Source: Ralstonia sp. A12
GTDB taxonomy: Bacteria > Pseudomonadota > Gammaproteobacteria > Burkholderiales > Burkholderiaceae
Direction: 5' to 3'
Length of the DNA: 64,000 nt
Assembly: GCF_000801955.1 (NCBI RefSeq)
Contig: NZ_JSZO01000001.1
Coordinates: 806,001-870,000, forward strand
In this document: positions 16,604 to 23,860 of the stretch, piece after piece
How the letters are laid out: each line of letters starts with the position of its first letter
Position numbering within the stretch: the first letter of the stretch is position 1
Position numbers and translations under genes: made by a program
Notes under the pieces: generated by a model
What the model was told of the DNA's origin: nothing
The model's input: only the letters and a program-made list of their open reading frames with translations
The model's database searches: none

Positions 16604-16975
16604 ATGCCGACATCAGACGACACCCTCTCGACCGTGTTCGCTGCCCTGGCCGACCCCACCCGCCGCGCGATCCTTGCGCGCCTGGCGGAAGGCGAAGCCC
16701 CGGTAAGCGAACTCGCCCGCCCGTTCGACATGTCCGCCCCGGCCATCTCCAAGCACTTGCGCGTGCTGGCCGAGGCCGGGCTGATTGAGCGGGAAATCAA
16801 CGCACGCTGGCGCATCTGCCACCTGCGCCCCGGCGCCCTGCGCGATGCGCACGGCTGGCTGGAGCGTTATCGCCTGCATTGGGAAGGCAACCTGGATCGC
16901 CTGGTCGCCTTTGTCGAGCAAACCCACGCCACGTCCGCGCCGCCAGACGCGGACACCCCGACCACCAAGGACTGA
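16604..16975 (+). CDS. ArsR-family transcriptional regulator
   Basis: 123 residues, winged-helix ArsR domain from the start: DTLSTVFAALADPTRRAILA, then APVSELARPFDMSAPAISKHLRVL as recognition helices and wing LIEREINARWRICHL. No CxC metal-binding motif, so it belongs to the non-metal subgroup typically encoded beside SRPBCC/AHSA1 genes. The ATG at 16604 is directly downstream of a strong promoter. It lies 22 bases before an AHSA1-GST fusion gene, which it probably controls along with itself. Confidence 0.9.
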   Translation: MPTSDDTLSTVFAALADPTRRAILARLAEGEAPVSELARPFDMSAPAISKHLRVLAEAGLIEREINARWRICHLRPGALRDAHGWLERYRLHWEGNLDRLVAFVEQTHATSAPPDADTPTTKD

Positions 16976-16997
16976 CAACAGCCCCCCGGAGACCACC

Positions 16998-18080
16998 ATG
17001 GACCGCGCCGCCACTTTCGAACTGGAGATGACCCGCCACATCCGCGCGCCACGCGAGCGGGTATTCGACGCCTTTACCGATCAGGCCGCGCTGGCGGTCT
17101 GGCATTGTCCGCGCGGCATGGGCGTGGTGGAGGCCAGCACAGATGCGCGCGTCGGTGGCCAATACCGCATCGTCATGGGCGGGCGCGATGGCGGCAAACA
17201 CATCGCCGCGGGGGAATACCAGTCGCTCGATCGCGCCAACTTTCTTGCCTACACGTGGTGGTGGGAAGCCGGCTCCATGTCGTCCGAGCTAAAGACGCTG
17301 ATAGAAGTCACGCTCACCGACAAAGACGGCGGTACCGACCTGCACATGCGCCATACGGGCTTCCCCGATGCGCAAGCGCGCGACGGCCACATGGGCGGCT
17401 GGCAATCGGTGTTCAACCGCCTGAACGACTACCTTGACCCCGAAGGCACGGCAGGCACTGTCACCGTCTATGGCAACCCCCGCAGCACGTACTGCCGCAC
17501 AGTGCGCATGGCGCTTGCCGAAAAAGGCGTGCCCTACAAGCTCGACCCGCTCACGCCGCACACGCCCGAACTGGTGGCACACAATCCGTTCGGCCGCGTG
17601 CCGGCGTTCAGTGACGGCCCGATCGAGTTCTACGAAACGCGCGCCATCCTCAGCTACATTGACGAAGCCTTCGACGGCCCGAGTCTGCTGCCGCAATGGG
17701 GCGCCACCGCCCACGCACGCGGTGAGCAGTGGATCAGCCTGATCAACTGCCACGCCTACGACGCGATGGTGCGCCGCTATGTACTGCAGTACGTCTTCCC
17801 CAAGGGCGCTGACGGGCAGCCAGACCGCGCCGTGATCGACGCTGCGCTGCCGGAAATTGCGGCGCAGCTCGACGCACTTGAGCAAGCTTATGGCGACCGC
17901 GACTATCTGGTCGGCAGCACCGTATCGATGGCCGATCTGTTCTTCGCGCCAATTGCGATGTATCTGGAGATGTTCCCTGAAACCAAGGCGCTGCTGGACA
18001 AACGCCCGAACATCCAGCGCGGGCAGGCTGCCATGCGTGCGCGCCCAAGCTACGCCGCCACCATGCAGCAACTCGGTTGA
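16998..18080 (+). CDS. AHSA1/SRPBCC domain fused to a glutathione S-transferase
   Basis: 360 residues. Residues 1 to about 150 are an AHSA1-type SRPBCC domain (FELEMTRHIRAPRERVFDAF, TDQAALAVWHCPRGM, LHMRHTGFPDAQARDGHMGG, ending VFNRLNDYLD). From about 152 a complete GST follows: thioredoxin-like half VTVYGNPRSTYCRTVRMALA, FGRVPAFSDG and FYETRAILSYID, then the helical half with DYLVGSTVSMADLFFAPIAM. The frame is open throughout with no internal stop, and the start at 16998 follows SD CCGGAGACC. AHSA1 proteins after ArsR genes are common; the GST fusion suggests ligand binding coupled to glutathione chemistry. The substrate is unknown. Confidence 0.85.
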   Translation: MDRAATFELEMTRHIRAPRERVFDAFTDQAALAVWHCPRGMGVVEASTDARVGGQYRIVMGGRDGGKHIAAGEYQSLDRANFLAYTWWWEAGSMSSELKTLIEVTLTDKDGGTDLHMRHTGFPDAQARDGHMGGWQSVFNRLNDYLDPEGTAGTVTVYGNPRSTYCRTVRMALAEKGVPYKLDPLTPHTPELVAHNPFGRVPAFSDGPIEFYETRAILSYIDEAFDGPSLLPQWGATAHARGEQWISLINCHAYDAMVRRYVLQYVFPKGADGQPDRAVIDAALPEIAAQLDALEQAYGDRDYLVGSTVSMADLFFAPIAMYLEMFPETKALLDKRPNIQRGQAAMRARPSYAATMQQLG

Positions 18081-18096
18081 GTCGTCAGCCAAGAAA

Positions 18097-18129
18097 AACG
18101 CCGGCGCCTGTGACCAGGCAGCCGGCGTT
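18097..18129. terminator. Weak hairpin after the AHSA1-GST gene
   Basis: AACGCCGGC (18097-18105) pairs with GCCGGCGTT (18121-18129) with an inner CCTG/CAGG pairing. No clear T run on the plus side (GTCCTT follows); on the minus side CTTGG follows the TTTTT complement of the A run at 18094-18098. It may serve either convergent gene. Confidence 0.5.
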
Positions 18130-18150
18130 GTCCTTGCCGTGAGGCGTCGC

Positions 18151-18660
18151 TCAAGGGCGGCCGAGAAAATCGAACTTGCCGATCTCCACGCCGTTATGAC
18201 GCAGCAGCGCGTAAGCGGTGGTGATATGGAAATACATGTTCGGCAGCACAAAGCCGCGCAGGTAATCGAGGCCGCTGAACTGCAGTTCGCGCGTCGGGCT
18301 CTTGAGCGTGATCTGGCGATCTTCGCTGCCGACAAACGCTGCAGGGTCGATGCTGTTGACGAACGCCAGCGTCTTGGCAATGCGCGCCTTCAGTTCAGGA
18401 ATCGTCGTCTCCACATCCGGGTGCGAAGGCGCCTCAGTGCCTGCAAGACGTGCCGCTGCGCCCTTGGCCGTGTCGCAAGCAATCTGCACCTGGCGCGTGA
18501 ACGGATGCATGTCTGGCGCCAAACGCGCGCTCAGCAGGTTGGCCGGGTCGAACTTCTTCGCTTCTGCATGGGCAGCCGCCTTGTCGAGCAAGGCTGACAG
18601 GTTGCCCAGCATGCGGTTCGCGGTCGGCACCAGAAATTCGTACATCGACGGGGTGGTCAT
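18151..18660 (-). CDS. DUF1993 family protein
   Basis: 169 residues from ATG 18660 (MTTPSMYEFLVPTANRMLGN). Matches the DUF1993 pattern: Asp/Glu-poor helical bundle, MHPFTRQVQIACDTAKGAAARL, and C-terminal LRGFVLPNMYFHITTAYALLRHNGVEIGKFDFLG split over the last 40 residues. It looks like a DinB-like helical bundle with His residues, function unknown. No signal peptide. It is convergent with the AHSA1-GST gene. Confidence 0.82.
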   Translation of the reverse strand: MTTPSMYEFLVPTANRMLGNLSALLDKAAAHAEAKKFDPANLLSARLAPDMHPFTRQVQIACDTAKGAAARLAGTEAPSHPDVETTIPELKARIAKTLAFVNSIDPAAFVGSEDRQITLKSPTRELQFSGLDYLRGFVLPNMYFHITTAYALLRHNGVEIGKFDFLGRP

Positions 18661-18878
18661 CGGCAAAGCTCTCCTTGGGTCTGTCAATCGCCGCCAGCCG
18701 CCCGTGTCCCCGGGACTTGCCAGCCGCTGCGCATTGGCGCGCTGGCGACAGTGTAGGCGGAGCGCTGCATGGTTGCTCAACAGCCACACACGCCCCGCCA
18801 TGAGGCATCCGGCACGAGATGAGTGCGCGCCGGTGCTCCACGATGCGCCTCAGGGCCAGCGTGCCGGTGCGCAAGATG

Positions 18879-18894
18879 TGGCATAGCTATTGCA
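18879..18894 (+). promoter_or_regulatory. Sigma-54 (-24/-12) promoter of the PilJ-domain operon
   Basis: TGGCATAGCTATTGCA fits TGGCAC-N5-TTGCA at all but one position, with GG at 18880-18881 and GC at 18892-18893 exactly 10 bases between. Transcription would start near 18905. Sigma-54 promoters need an activator such as NtrC; no clear TGCACC-type NtrC site was found in the 200 bases upstream. Position immediately ahead of a structured leader and a PilJ-domain gene supports it. Confidence 0.72.
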
Positions 18895-18904
18895 TAAGCA
18901 AGCA

Positions 18905-18972
18905 CGGGGCCAACGGCGGCCCCGATCCAACGCTTCCCAAAAAGCGTTCGGGGCAACGGCGCTCCGAAGCGA
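18905..18972 (+). promoter_or_regulatory. ANTAR-type tandem hexaloop RNA leader (antiterminator)
   Basis: Two hairpins carry the same hexaloop AACGGC, with A at loop position 1 and G at 4 as required in ANTAR target RNAs. Hairpin A: CGGGGCC (18905-18911), loop 18912-18917, GGCCCCG (18918-18924). Hairpin B: TTCGGGGC (18947-18954), loop 18955-18960, GCTCCGAA (18961-18968), with one G-U pair. The 22-nt linker can itself pair AACGCTT (18929-18935) with AAGCGTT (18942-18948), competing with hairpin B. Hairpin B's 3' arm is also the 5' arm of the intrinsic terminator, so the two folds exclude each other. An ANTAR protein (NasR/NasT type, not encoded here) is the expected ligand. Confidence 0.65.
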
Positions 18973-19031
18973 TACGGCAGTGGCCCGGGCAACCGGTTCG
19001 CAGGCCTGTCGCTTCTGAGCGCTTTTTCTTT
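18959..19031 (+). terminator. Leader terminator (attenuator) before the PilJ-domain operon
   Basis: GCGCTC (18959-18964), mismatch, GAAGCGA (18966-18972) pair with TCGCTTC (19009-19015), mismatch, GAGCGC (19017-19022): a 14-position stem followed by TTTTTCTTT (19023-19031). The inner part can fold through CCGG-GCAA-CCGG (18985-18996). It lies 47 bases before the start codon, so it would stop transcription before the gene unless hairpin B forms. Confidence 0.72.
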
Positions 19032-19077
19032 GGTCAATGCGCATTCGCCAGCGTCGACTTCACCTGCAAGGCACGAC

Positions 19078-19818
19078 ATGAACGCTTCCTCCACCCAGGC
19101 ATTTCCGGCCGATGTGTCTGTCGAGACCATCGGCGAGCTGATCAACCTGTCCGGACGGCAACGCATGTTGTCGCAACGGATCGTGTTGCAGATGCTGCTG
19201 GCTGCGCAGGGCAAGGAAGGTGATGGGGCCGCACTCGACATCGCGCGCACATGCCTGTCGATGTTCGAGTCCGCCCACGCTGATCTCGTCAAGGGCAACG
19301 CGCGTTTGCCGGGCGCATTCTCCAGCGCGCTGCAGCAGTTGTACTTCGGCAGCCCGCGTGGCGACGCGCGCATCCGTGAGTTCATCACCCTGGCCAAGAC
19401 CGCCATGGACACCGTATCTGCCGGCAGCGCCAAGAAGACGTCTTCCCTTGATGCACTCGTGACGCAGGCCACGCCCATGCTCGAACTGCTGCAGACCATC
19501 ACGCAGGCCTACCAGGAAGAAATGCACGTGTGCGAAGTCGCCCTGCGCAAGCGGCAGACGGAAATCGCCGAGCACCTTGGCCGCATCTCGATGCAGGCCA
19601 ACATCGTCGCAATGAATGCACGCGTCTCTGCCGCACGCGCGGGCCCTTACGGGCGGGAGTTCTCGGTCATCACCACCGTGCTGGCAGACATCATCCAGGA
19701 GATGGATCAACTGATCCGCAACGTGGTCGGCTCAAACGACACCACACATTCCGGCACGAGCGCACACCGAACACCAACGCCGACATCGAAAACGTCGTGG
19801 CGCATGTCGCTGCGTTGA
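19078..19818 (+). CDS. Cytoplasmic PilJ-domain protein with a receptor-tip-like helix
   Basis: 246 residues as read, start ATG 19078 with SD AAGG. PilJ/NIT-like domain at the N-terminus (LINLSGRQRMLSQRIVLQML, residues 22-41). A long helix near 175-215 (RISMQANIVAMNARVSAARA, then GPYGREFSVIT) resembles the hairpin tip of methyl-accepting chemotaxis proteins (QTNLLALNAAIEAARAG). No signal peptide or membrane helix. PilJ-type domains bind nitrate in receptors such as McpN of Pseudomonas aeruginosa. The last 30 residues are Thr/Ser/Arg-rich and may follow a frameshift (see findings): another frame reads NTNADIENVVAHVAALISAR and ends in an overlap with the next start. Confidence 0.75.
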   Translation: MNASSTQAFPADVSVETIGELINLSGRQRMLSQRIVLQMLLAAQGKEGDGAALDIARTCLSMFESAHADLVKGNARLPGAFSSALQQLYFGSPRGDARIREFITLAKTAMDTVSAGSAKKTSSLDALVTQATPMLELLQTITQAYQEEMHVCEVALRKRQTEIAEHLGRISMQANIVAMNARVSAARAGPYGREFSVITTVLADIIQEMDQLIRNVVGSNDTTHSGTSAHRTPTPTSKTSWRMSLR

Positions 19819-19837
19819 TCAGCGCACGGAGACACTC

Positions 19838-20632
19838 TTGAAGCCCTGCCTGCATTTCATCCGCGTGCTGCTCTGCACTGCCCTGCTGTTTGGCCTGATC
19901 GGAAGCGCTTGCGCGCAGCCGCTGACCATCAACGCCGCCATCAACAAGGCGGGCCGCCAACGCATGCTGTCGCAGCGCATGGCCAAGGCGTACTGCCAGA
20001 TCGGGCTGGGGGTGGAGGTCGAGCGCTCGAAGAAGATTCTCGATCAATCCGTCGCGCTGTTCGACCGCCAGCTCACCGAGCTGAAGGCATTCGCACCCAC
20101 GCCGGAAATCAAGGACACCTACGCCAGACTTGAGCAGACGTGGCGCGCTGACAAGCAGTTGCTCACGGGCAGCGATCCGAGCGTCGACAACGCAAGGAAG
20201 ATCGCGCTGGCCAGCGAAGACGTGCTCAAGCTCGCGCAACAAGGCACGGTGCAGTTGGAGAAGTATTCAGGTACGGCAACCGGCAAGCTGATCAACGTGG
20301 CTGGCCGCCAACGGATGCTCTCGCAACGCATCGCCAAGCTCAGCATGTTCCGCGCTTGGGATGTCACCTCCCCGCAGATGGCGCAGGAGCTGGACGCAGC
20401 CATGAAGGAGTTCACGGCGGCGCAGGCCCTACTCACGTCCACGCCACAGAACACCGCAGCGATCAGCAACGAACTGCAGCTTGCCAACACACAGTGGCTG
20501 TTCTTTTCGGAGGCACTCAAACAGACGGAAGGCACGCGCGCGGAGCAGTTGAGAAACGTCGCGACCACGAGCGAGCGGATTCTTCAGGTCATGGATGACG
20601 TGACGGGGCTGTATGAAGGCCTCGCCAAATAG
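19838..20632 (+). CDS. Periplasmic protein with two PilJ/NIT-like repeats
   Basis: 264 residues from a TTG start (SD GGAG at 19828-19831, 6 bases upstream). Signal peptide FIRVLLCTALLFGLIGSACA. Two GRQRMLSQR motifs stand about 120 residues apart (about 36-44 and 156-164), each opening a helical-bundle half, so the protein is a tandem PilJ domain without any output domain. Second gene of the operon behind the sigma-54/attenuator leader; probably a periplasmic binding partner for nitrate or a similar oxyanion (inference). No membrane anchor beyond the signal peptide. Confidence 0.78.
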   Translation: MKPCLHFIRVLLCTALLFGLIGSACAQPLTINAAINKAGRQRMLSQRMAKAYCQIGLGVEVERSKKILDQSVALFDRQLTELKAFAPTPEIKDTYARLEQTWRADKQLLTGSDPSVDNARKIALASEDVLKLAQQGTVQLEKYSGTATGKLINVAGRQRMLSQRIAKLSMFRAWDVTSPQMAQELDAAMKEFTAAQALLTSTPQNTAAISNELQLANTQWLFFSEALKQTEGTRAEQLRNVATTSERILQVMDDVTGLYEGLAK

Positions 20633-20675
20633 CGCCGAACGGGGTGCCATCGTTGCCCGTCCTGCGCGGGGGGCT

Positions 20676-21119
20676 TTACTCCGCCCAGTTCACCTTCGGG
20701 AACCGGCTCGCAAACGCCTCCGGCATCGCCACCACCTTCTTGCTTACGTAGTCGAAGAACACAAAGCCGGACTTGGCCATGGCGATCAGCGTGCCATCCG
20801 CCGGGCGCGTGATGCGGAAGATGATGTCGCCGCCGTACTTGTTGAAGTCCATCACGCCCACTTCGAACAGCAGTTGATCACGCGCATGTGCCTCGTTGCG
20901 ATACATGGTGGCAAGATCGGTCACGATGATGCCGCTCCCTTCCTGGCTGACATCCTCGCTGGCGAACTCGTACAGGAAGCGTGCCCGCGCCTCGGAGATC
21001 ATCGAGATCATCGAGTCATTGGCAAGGTGGTTGGCCGAGTTGATATCGGTCACGCGTACGGTCAGATGCGTGTCATAGCAAAACTGATCGGCCGGCAGGT
21101 CGAGTTTGAGACGGGCCAT
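20676..21119 (-). CDS. Acyl-CoA thioesterase (4HBT hotdog family)
   Basis: 147 residues from ATG 21119 (MARLKLDLPADQFCYDTHLT). Hotdog-fold thioesterase pattern VRVTDINSANHLANDSMISMI, then MYRNEAHARDQLLFEVGV and a C-terminal FVFFDYVSKKVVAMPEAF. Members hydrolyse acyl-CoA or hydroxybenzoyl-CoA esters; the catalytic acid may be D in TDINSANHL. Upstream residues from 21158 are not conserved. It stands alone, convergent with the PilJ operon. Confidence 0.85.
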   Translation of the reverse strand: MARLKLDLPADQFCYDTHLTVRVTDINSANHLANDSMISMISEARARFLYEFASEDVSQEGSGIIVTDLATMYRNEAHARDQLLFEVGVMDFNKYGGDIIFRITRPADGTLIAMAKSGFVFFDYVSKKVVAMPEAFASRFPKVNWAE

Positions 21120-21231
21120 GTGGGAGTCGCAGAAATGGATTGAGCGCCGCACCGGCAAGGTGGGCAGGCGCCAATCATACGGGAGACGCAGGCTCGAATG
21201 ACGGCATTGCAGCCCTCACGACCACACCACC

Positions 21232-21693
21232 TTACCCGTCATCGCGCACCGGCAATGCGGTCGAATACTTGATCTGCTCCATCGCGAACGACGAACTGAC
21301 GTCCGATAGCGGTACCGCCTTAATGAGCTGCTTGTAGACCCGGTCATAGTCCTCGATGCCCGTCACGGCGACGCGCAGCAGATAGTCGACCTCCCCGCTC
21401 ATCCGATACACCTCGACCACTTCCGGCATATCGCGCACCACCTGCGTGAAACGCTGCGCCCACTTCTCGGTGTGCTGATCGGTGCGCACCGCAACGAACA
21501 CAGTCGTACCGACGCCCAGCTTGCGCGCATCGCACAGCGCTACCTGTGCGCGAATCACCCCGGTCTCCTTGAGCCGTTGCACCCGCTTCCAGCACGGCGT
21601 TTGCGACAGATTCACACGCTGTGCGAGCTCCGCAATGGGCAGCGTCACATCGGCTTGCAGCAACCTCAGCAGCTCGCGGTCAATGGCATCCAT
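21232..21693 (-). CDS. Lrp/AsnC family regulator
   Basis: 153 residues from ATG 21693 (MDAIDRELLRLLQADVTLPIAELA). Helix-turn-helix RVNLSQTPCWKRVQRLKETGVI at 25-50, then a RAM domain (VEVYRMSGEVDYLLRVAVTGIEDYDRVYKQ split over 95-130). The combination LSQTPCWKRVQRLKETGVI is that of the cysteine-responsive DecR/CyuR subgroup. It is divergent from a cysteine desulfurase gene across an AT-rich 180-bp region, so control of that gene by cysteine is a reasonable inference. Confidence 0.88.
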   Translation of the reverse strand: MDAIDRELLRLLQADVTLPIAELAQRVNLSQTPCWKRVQRLKETGVIRAQVALCDARKLGVGTTVFVAVRTDQHTEKWAQRFTQVVRDMPEVVEVYRMSGEVDYLLRVAVTGIEDYDRVYKQLIKAVPLSDVSSSFAMEQIKYSTALPVRDDG

Positions 21694-21705
21694 TTCCCAA
21701 CCCTT

Positions 21706-21825
21706 TTCTTGGCGCGGGCGACTCTTCCCGCTGAATAGAAAATTTTTTTCCTTCATGAATATTATAAGGAACATTTTTCTACCAAGAAGGCAAATTCATA
21801 GGTGATTTTGAACTAATTTTCTTGG
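21706..21825. promoter_or_regulatory. AT-rich regulatory region between lrp and the desulfurase gene
   Basis: The heptamer TTCTTGG occurs at 21706-21712 and 21819-21825 and in inverted form CCAAGAA at 21782-21788. TTCCTT (21749-21754) and AAGGAA (21766-21771) flank an A/T core. Lrp-family proteins bind such repeated, AT-rich sites cooperatively. No clean -35/-10 pair is assigned. Confidence 0.45.
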
Positions 21826-21875
21826 CCATCCACCGTATCATTTCCTTGCCCCCGCCCCTACAGCAAGACAACGAA

Positions 21876-23354
21876 ATGAGCGATAGCAACACACTGCATT
21901 ACCTCGACTACGCAGCCACCACGCCGGCCGACCCGCGCGTGATCGCGGCGATGACCGCCTGCCTTGGCATGGAAGGTGCGTTTGGCAATCCTGCATCGAG
22001 TTCACATGCAACCGGTCGTCTTGCGCGGAACAAGGTCGAGCACGCCCGCGAACAAGTCGCCACGCTCATTGGTGCCGATGCCGACGAGATCATCTGGACG
22101 TCGGGCGCCACTGAATCGAACAACCTCGCGCTGAAGGGCTACGCAGACAACGCCACAGACAAGCGCCACCTGATCACAAGCCGCATCGAGCACAAGGCCA
22201 TTCTGGACACGATGGCGAACCTGTCGACGCGCGGCTGTACGGTGACCTTTCTCTCGCCGACAGCGCAGGGCGAAATCACCGCTGATGCGGTGGCCGCGGC
22301 GATTGGCCCTGAGACCGGACTCGTCTCGCTCATGCTGGTGAACAACGAGCTGGGCACGCTGACCGACGTTCGCGCGATCGCGCAGATCGTGCACGCCGCG
22401 GGCGCGCTGCTCCATGTCGACGCAGCGCAGGCGCTCGGCAAGACAGCGATTGATGTGCGTGCGCTCGGCATCGACATGCTGTCGATGTCCGCACACAAGT
22501 TCTATGGCCCCAAGGGCATCGGCGCACTGTACGTCCGCGGTGACATTGCATCCCGCATTGCGCCGCAGATGCACGGCGGCGGACACGAGCGCGGTCTGCG
22601 CTCGGGCACGCTGGCAACGCATCAGATCGTCGGCATGGGGGTCGCGTGCGAGTTGGCGGCGGAAGAACTCGCGAGCGAAGCCGCTCGGATTGCGGTGCTC
22701 AGTCAGCGGCTGAAGGCATCGGTGCTTGCGCTCGGTGATGTGGTCCACAACGCTGACGTCGCGCTGCGCATTCCTCACACCCTGAGCCTGACGGTCAATG
22801 CGCCTGGCTTTTTCCCGTTCATGCTGGGCGACGATCTTGCCGTGTCATCCACGTCGGCATGCAACTCTGCTGCGGGTACGCCATCGCACGTGTTGTCGGC
22901 AATGGGCCTGGACGCAGACGCAGCGGGTCGCACCGTGCGCATCAGCCTCGGTCGTTTTACGACGGAGCAAGACATCGACTTCGCCATCGCGTGTTTTCAA
23001 CGCGCCATCGAGCAATGCCGGTCCACGGCATCCAATGGCGTGGCCGCGTCCCGACAAATCACGCCGGCGGATTTGAAGGCCATTCGCAGTGCAGGTTTCC
23101 GCTCCGTGATCTGCAATCGCCCGGATGGTGAAAGCGCCGATCAGCCTGCCTTTGAAGAGATTGCCGCAGCCGCCCGCGAACTGGGCCTGGAAGCGCGCTA
23201 CTTGCCCGTTGTGCCGAATCAAATTGGCGCGGCAGAAGTCGACGCGTTTGGCGCATTGGTCGATACGCTGCCCAAACCCATTCTCGCCTACTGCAGAAGC
23301 GGGAACCGTGCAGCCATGCTCTGGAACAGCCTGGTGGATCAGCGTAAGGCCTGA
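21876..23354 (+). CDS. Cysteine desulfurase fused to a DUF442 sulfurtransferase-like domain
   Basis: 492 residues from ATG 21876. Residues 1 to about 385 are an IscS/NifS-type desulfurase: LDYAATTPAD, TSGATESNN, PLP lysine K208 in SMSAHKFYGPKG and catalytic C329 in SSTSACNSAAGTPSHVL. From about 393 a DUF442 (Blh) domain follows (ASRQITPADLKAIRSAGFRS, then AYCRSGNRAAMLW with C473 in a C-x-x-G-x-R phosphatase-like loop). DUF442 occurs in BigR-type sulfide detoxification proteins. The fusion suggests that persulfide made on C329 is passed to C473 (inference). No isc or suf genes are near, arguing against housekeeping Fe-S assembly. The last 16 bases overlap the convergent glycosylase gene. Confidence 0.87.
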   Translation: MSDSNTLHYLDYAATTPADPRVIAAMTACLGMEGAFGNPASSSHATGRLARNKVEHAREQVATLIGADADEIIWTSGATESNNLALKGYADNATDKRHLITSRIEHKAILDTMANLSTRGCTVTFLSPTAQGEITADAVAAAIGPETGLVSLMLVNNELGTLTDVRAIAQIVHAAGALLHVDAAQALGKTAIDVRALGIDMLSMSAHKFYGPKGIGALYVRGDIASRIAPQMHGGGHERGLRSGTLATHQIVGMGVACELAAEELASEAARIAVLSQRLKASVLALGDVVHNADVALRIPHTLSLTVNAPGFFPFMLGDDLAVSSTSACNSAAGTPSHVLSAMGLDADAAGRTVRISLGRFTTEQDIDFAIACFQRAIEQCRSTASNGVAASRQITPADLKAIRSAGFRSVICNRPDGESADQPAFEEIAAAARELGLEARYLPVVPNQIGAAEVDAFGALVDTLPKPILAYCRSGNRAAMLWNSLVDQRKA

Positions 23355-23860
23355 GGAAAAACGGAAGACGCGTCCAGCCAAGGCCACAGCTCATGCCAGG
23401 CACGCAGCTTTTCCGCGTAGGCCATGGTATGTGCTGGGCTGCTGGAGGGAAGTGTGAGGATATGGTGGCCACCGCCATGCGCACCGAGCACCTTCATACC
23501 AATGCGCGCAGCGGTGCCGCCGTTGAATGCGATCACCGCCAGTTCCGGCAATGATGCAATGAGGCCAGCCAGGTCGTTGCCGGCGTGGTCTCGAATCTTG
23601 CTGTCAAGGCTGCCTTCGCGCTTGGCCTCGGCCACTACATCCCACAGGCCGATGCGATGCGCCAGCAACGTCTGCAGGCGCGCATCGTAGCCCATGCCCG
23701 GCAGGTCCTGACCGATGACTTCACCGGCCAGGCGCCAGAACTGGTTGTGCTTGTAGGCGTAGTACTGCGCTTGCGCGAGCGATGCCTCGCCGGGCAGGCT
23801 GCCCAGGATCAACACGCGTGTGTGCGCGTCGACCACGGGCGGGAAGCATCGCTTGAGCAT
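23339..23860 (-). CDS. Hypoxanthine/uracil DNA glycosylase (UDG superfamily)
   Basis: 173 residues. UDG-superfamily motifs LILGSLPGEASLAQAQYYAY (motif 1, residues 17-36) and LPSSSPAHTMAYAEKL (motif 2, about 137-152) match the DNA-deoxyinosine glycosylase group, which removes hypoxanthine from DNA in base-excision repair. The ATG at 23860 shares one base with the htpG stop, so the gene is translated behind htpG. Its 3' end overlaps the convergent desulfurase gene by 16 bp. Confidence 0.85.
   Translation of the reverse strand: MLKRCFPPVVDAHTRVLILGSLPGEASLAQAQYYAYKHNQFWRLAGEVIGQDLPGMGYDARLQTLLAHRIGLWDVVAEAKREGSLDSKIRDHAGNDLAGLIASLPELAVIAFNGGTAARIGMKVLGAHGGGHHILTLPSSSPAHTMAYAEKLRAWHELWPWLDASSVFPQALR

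Noticed and set aside
18929-18948. The AACGCTT/AAGCGTT hairpin as the second ANTAR hexaloop
   Set aside because: Its loop CCCAAA lacks A1 and G4; the downstream hairpin at 18947-18968 has the same AACGGC loop as the first and overlaps the terminator, which fits better. The inner hairpin is kept only as a competing fold.
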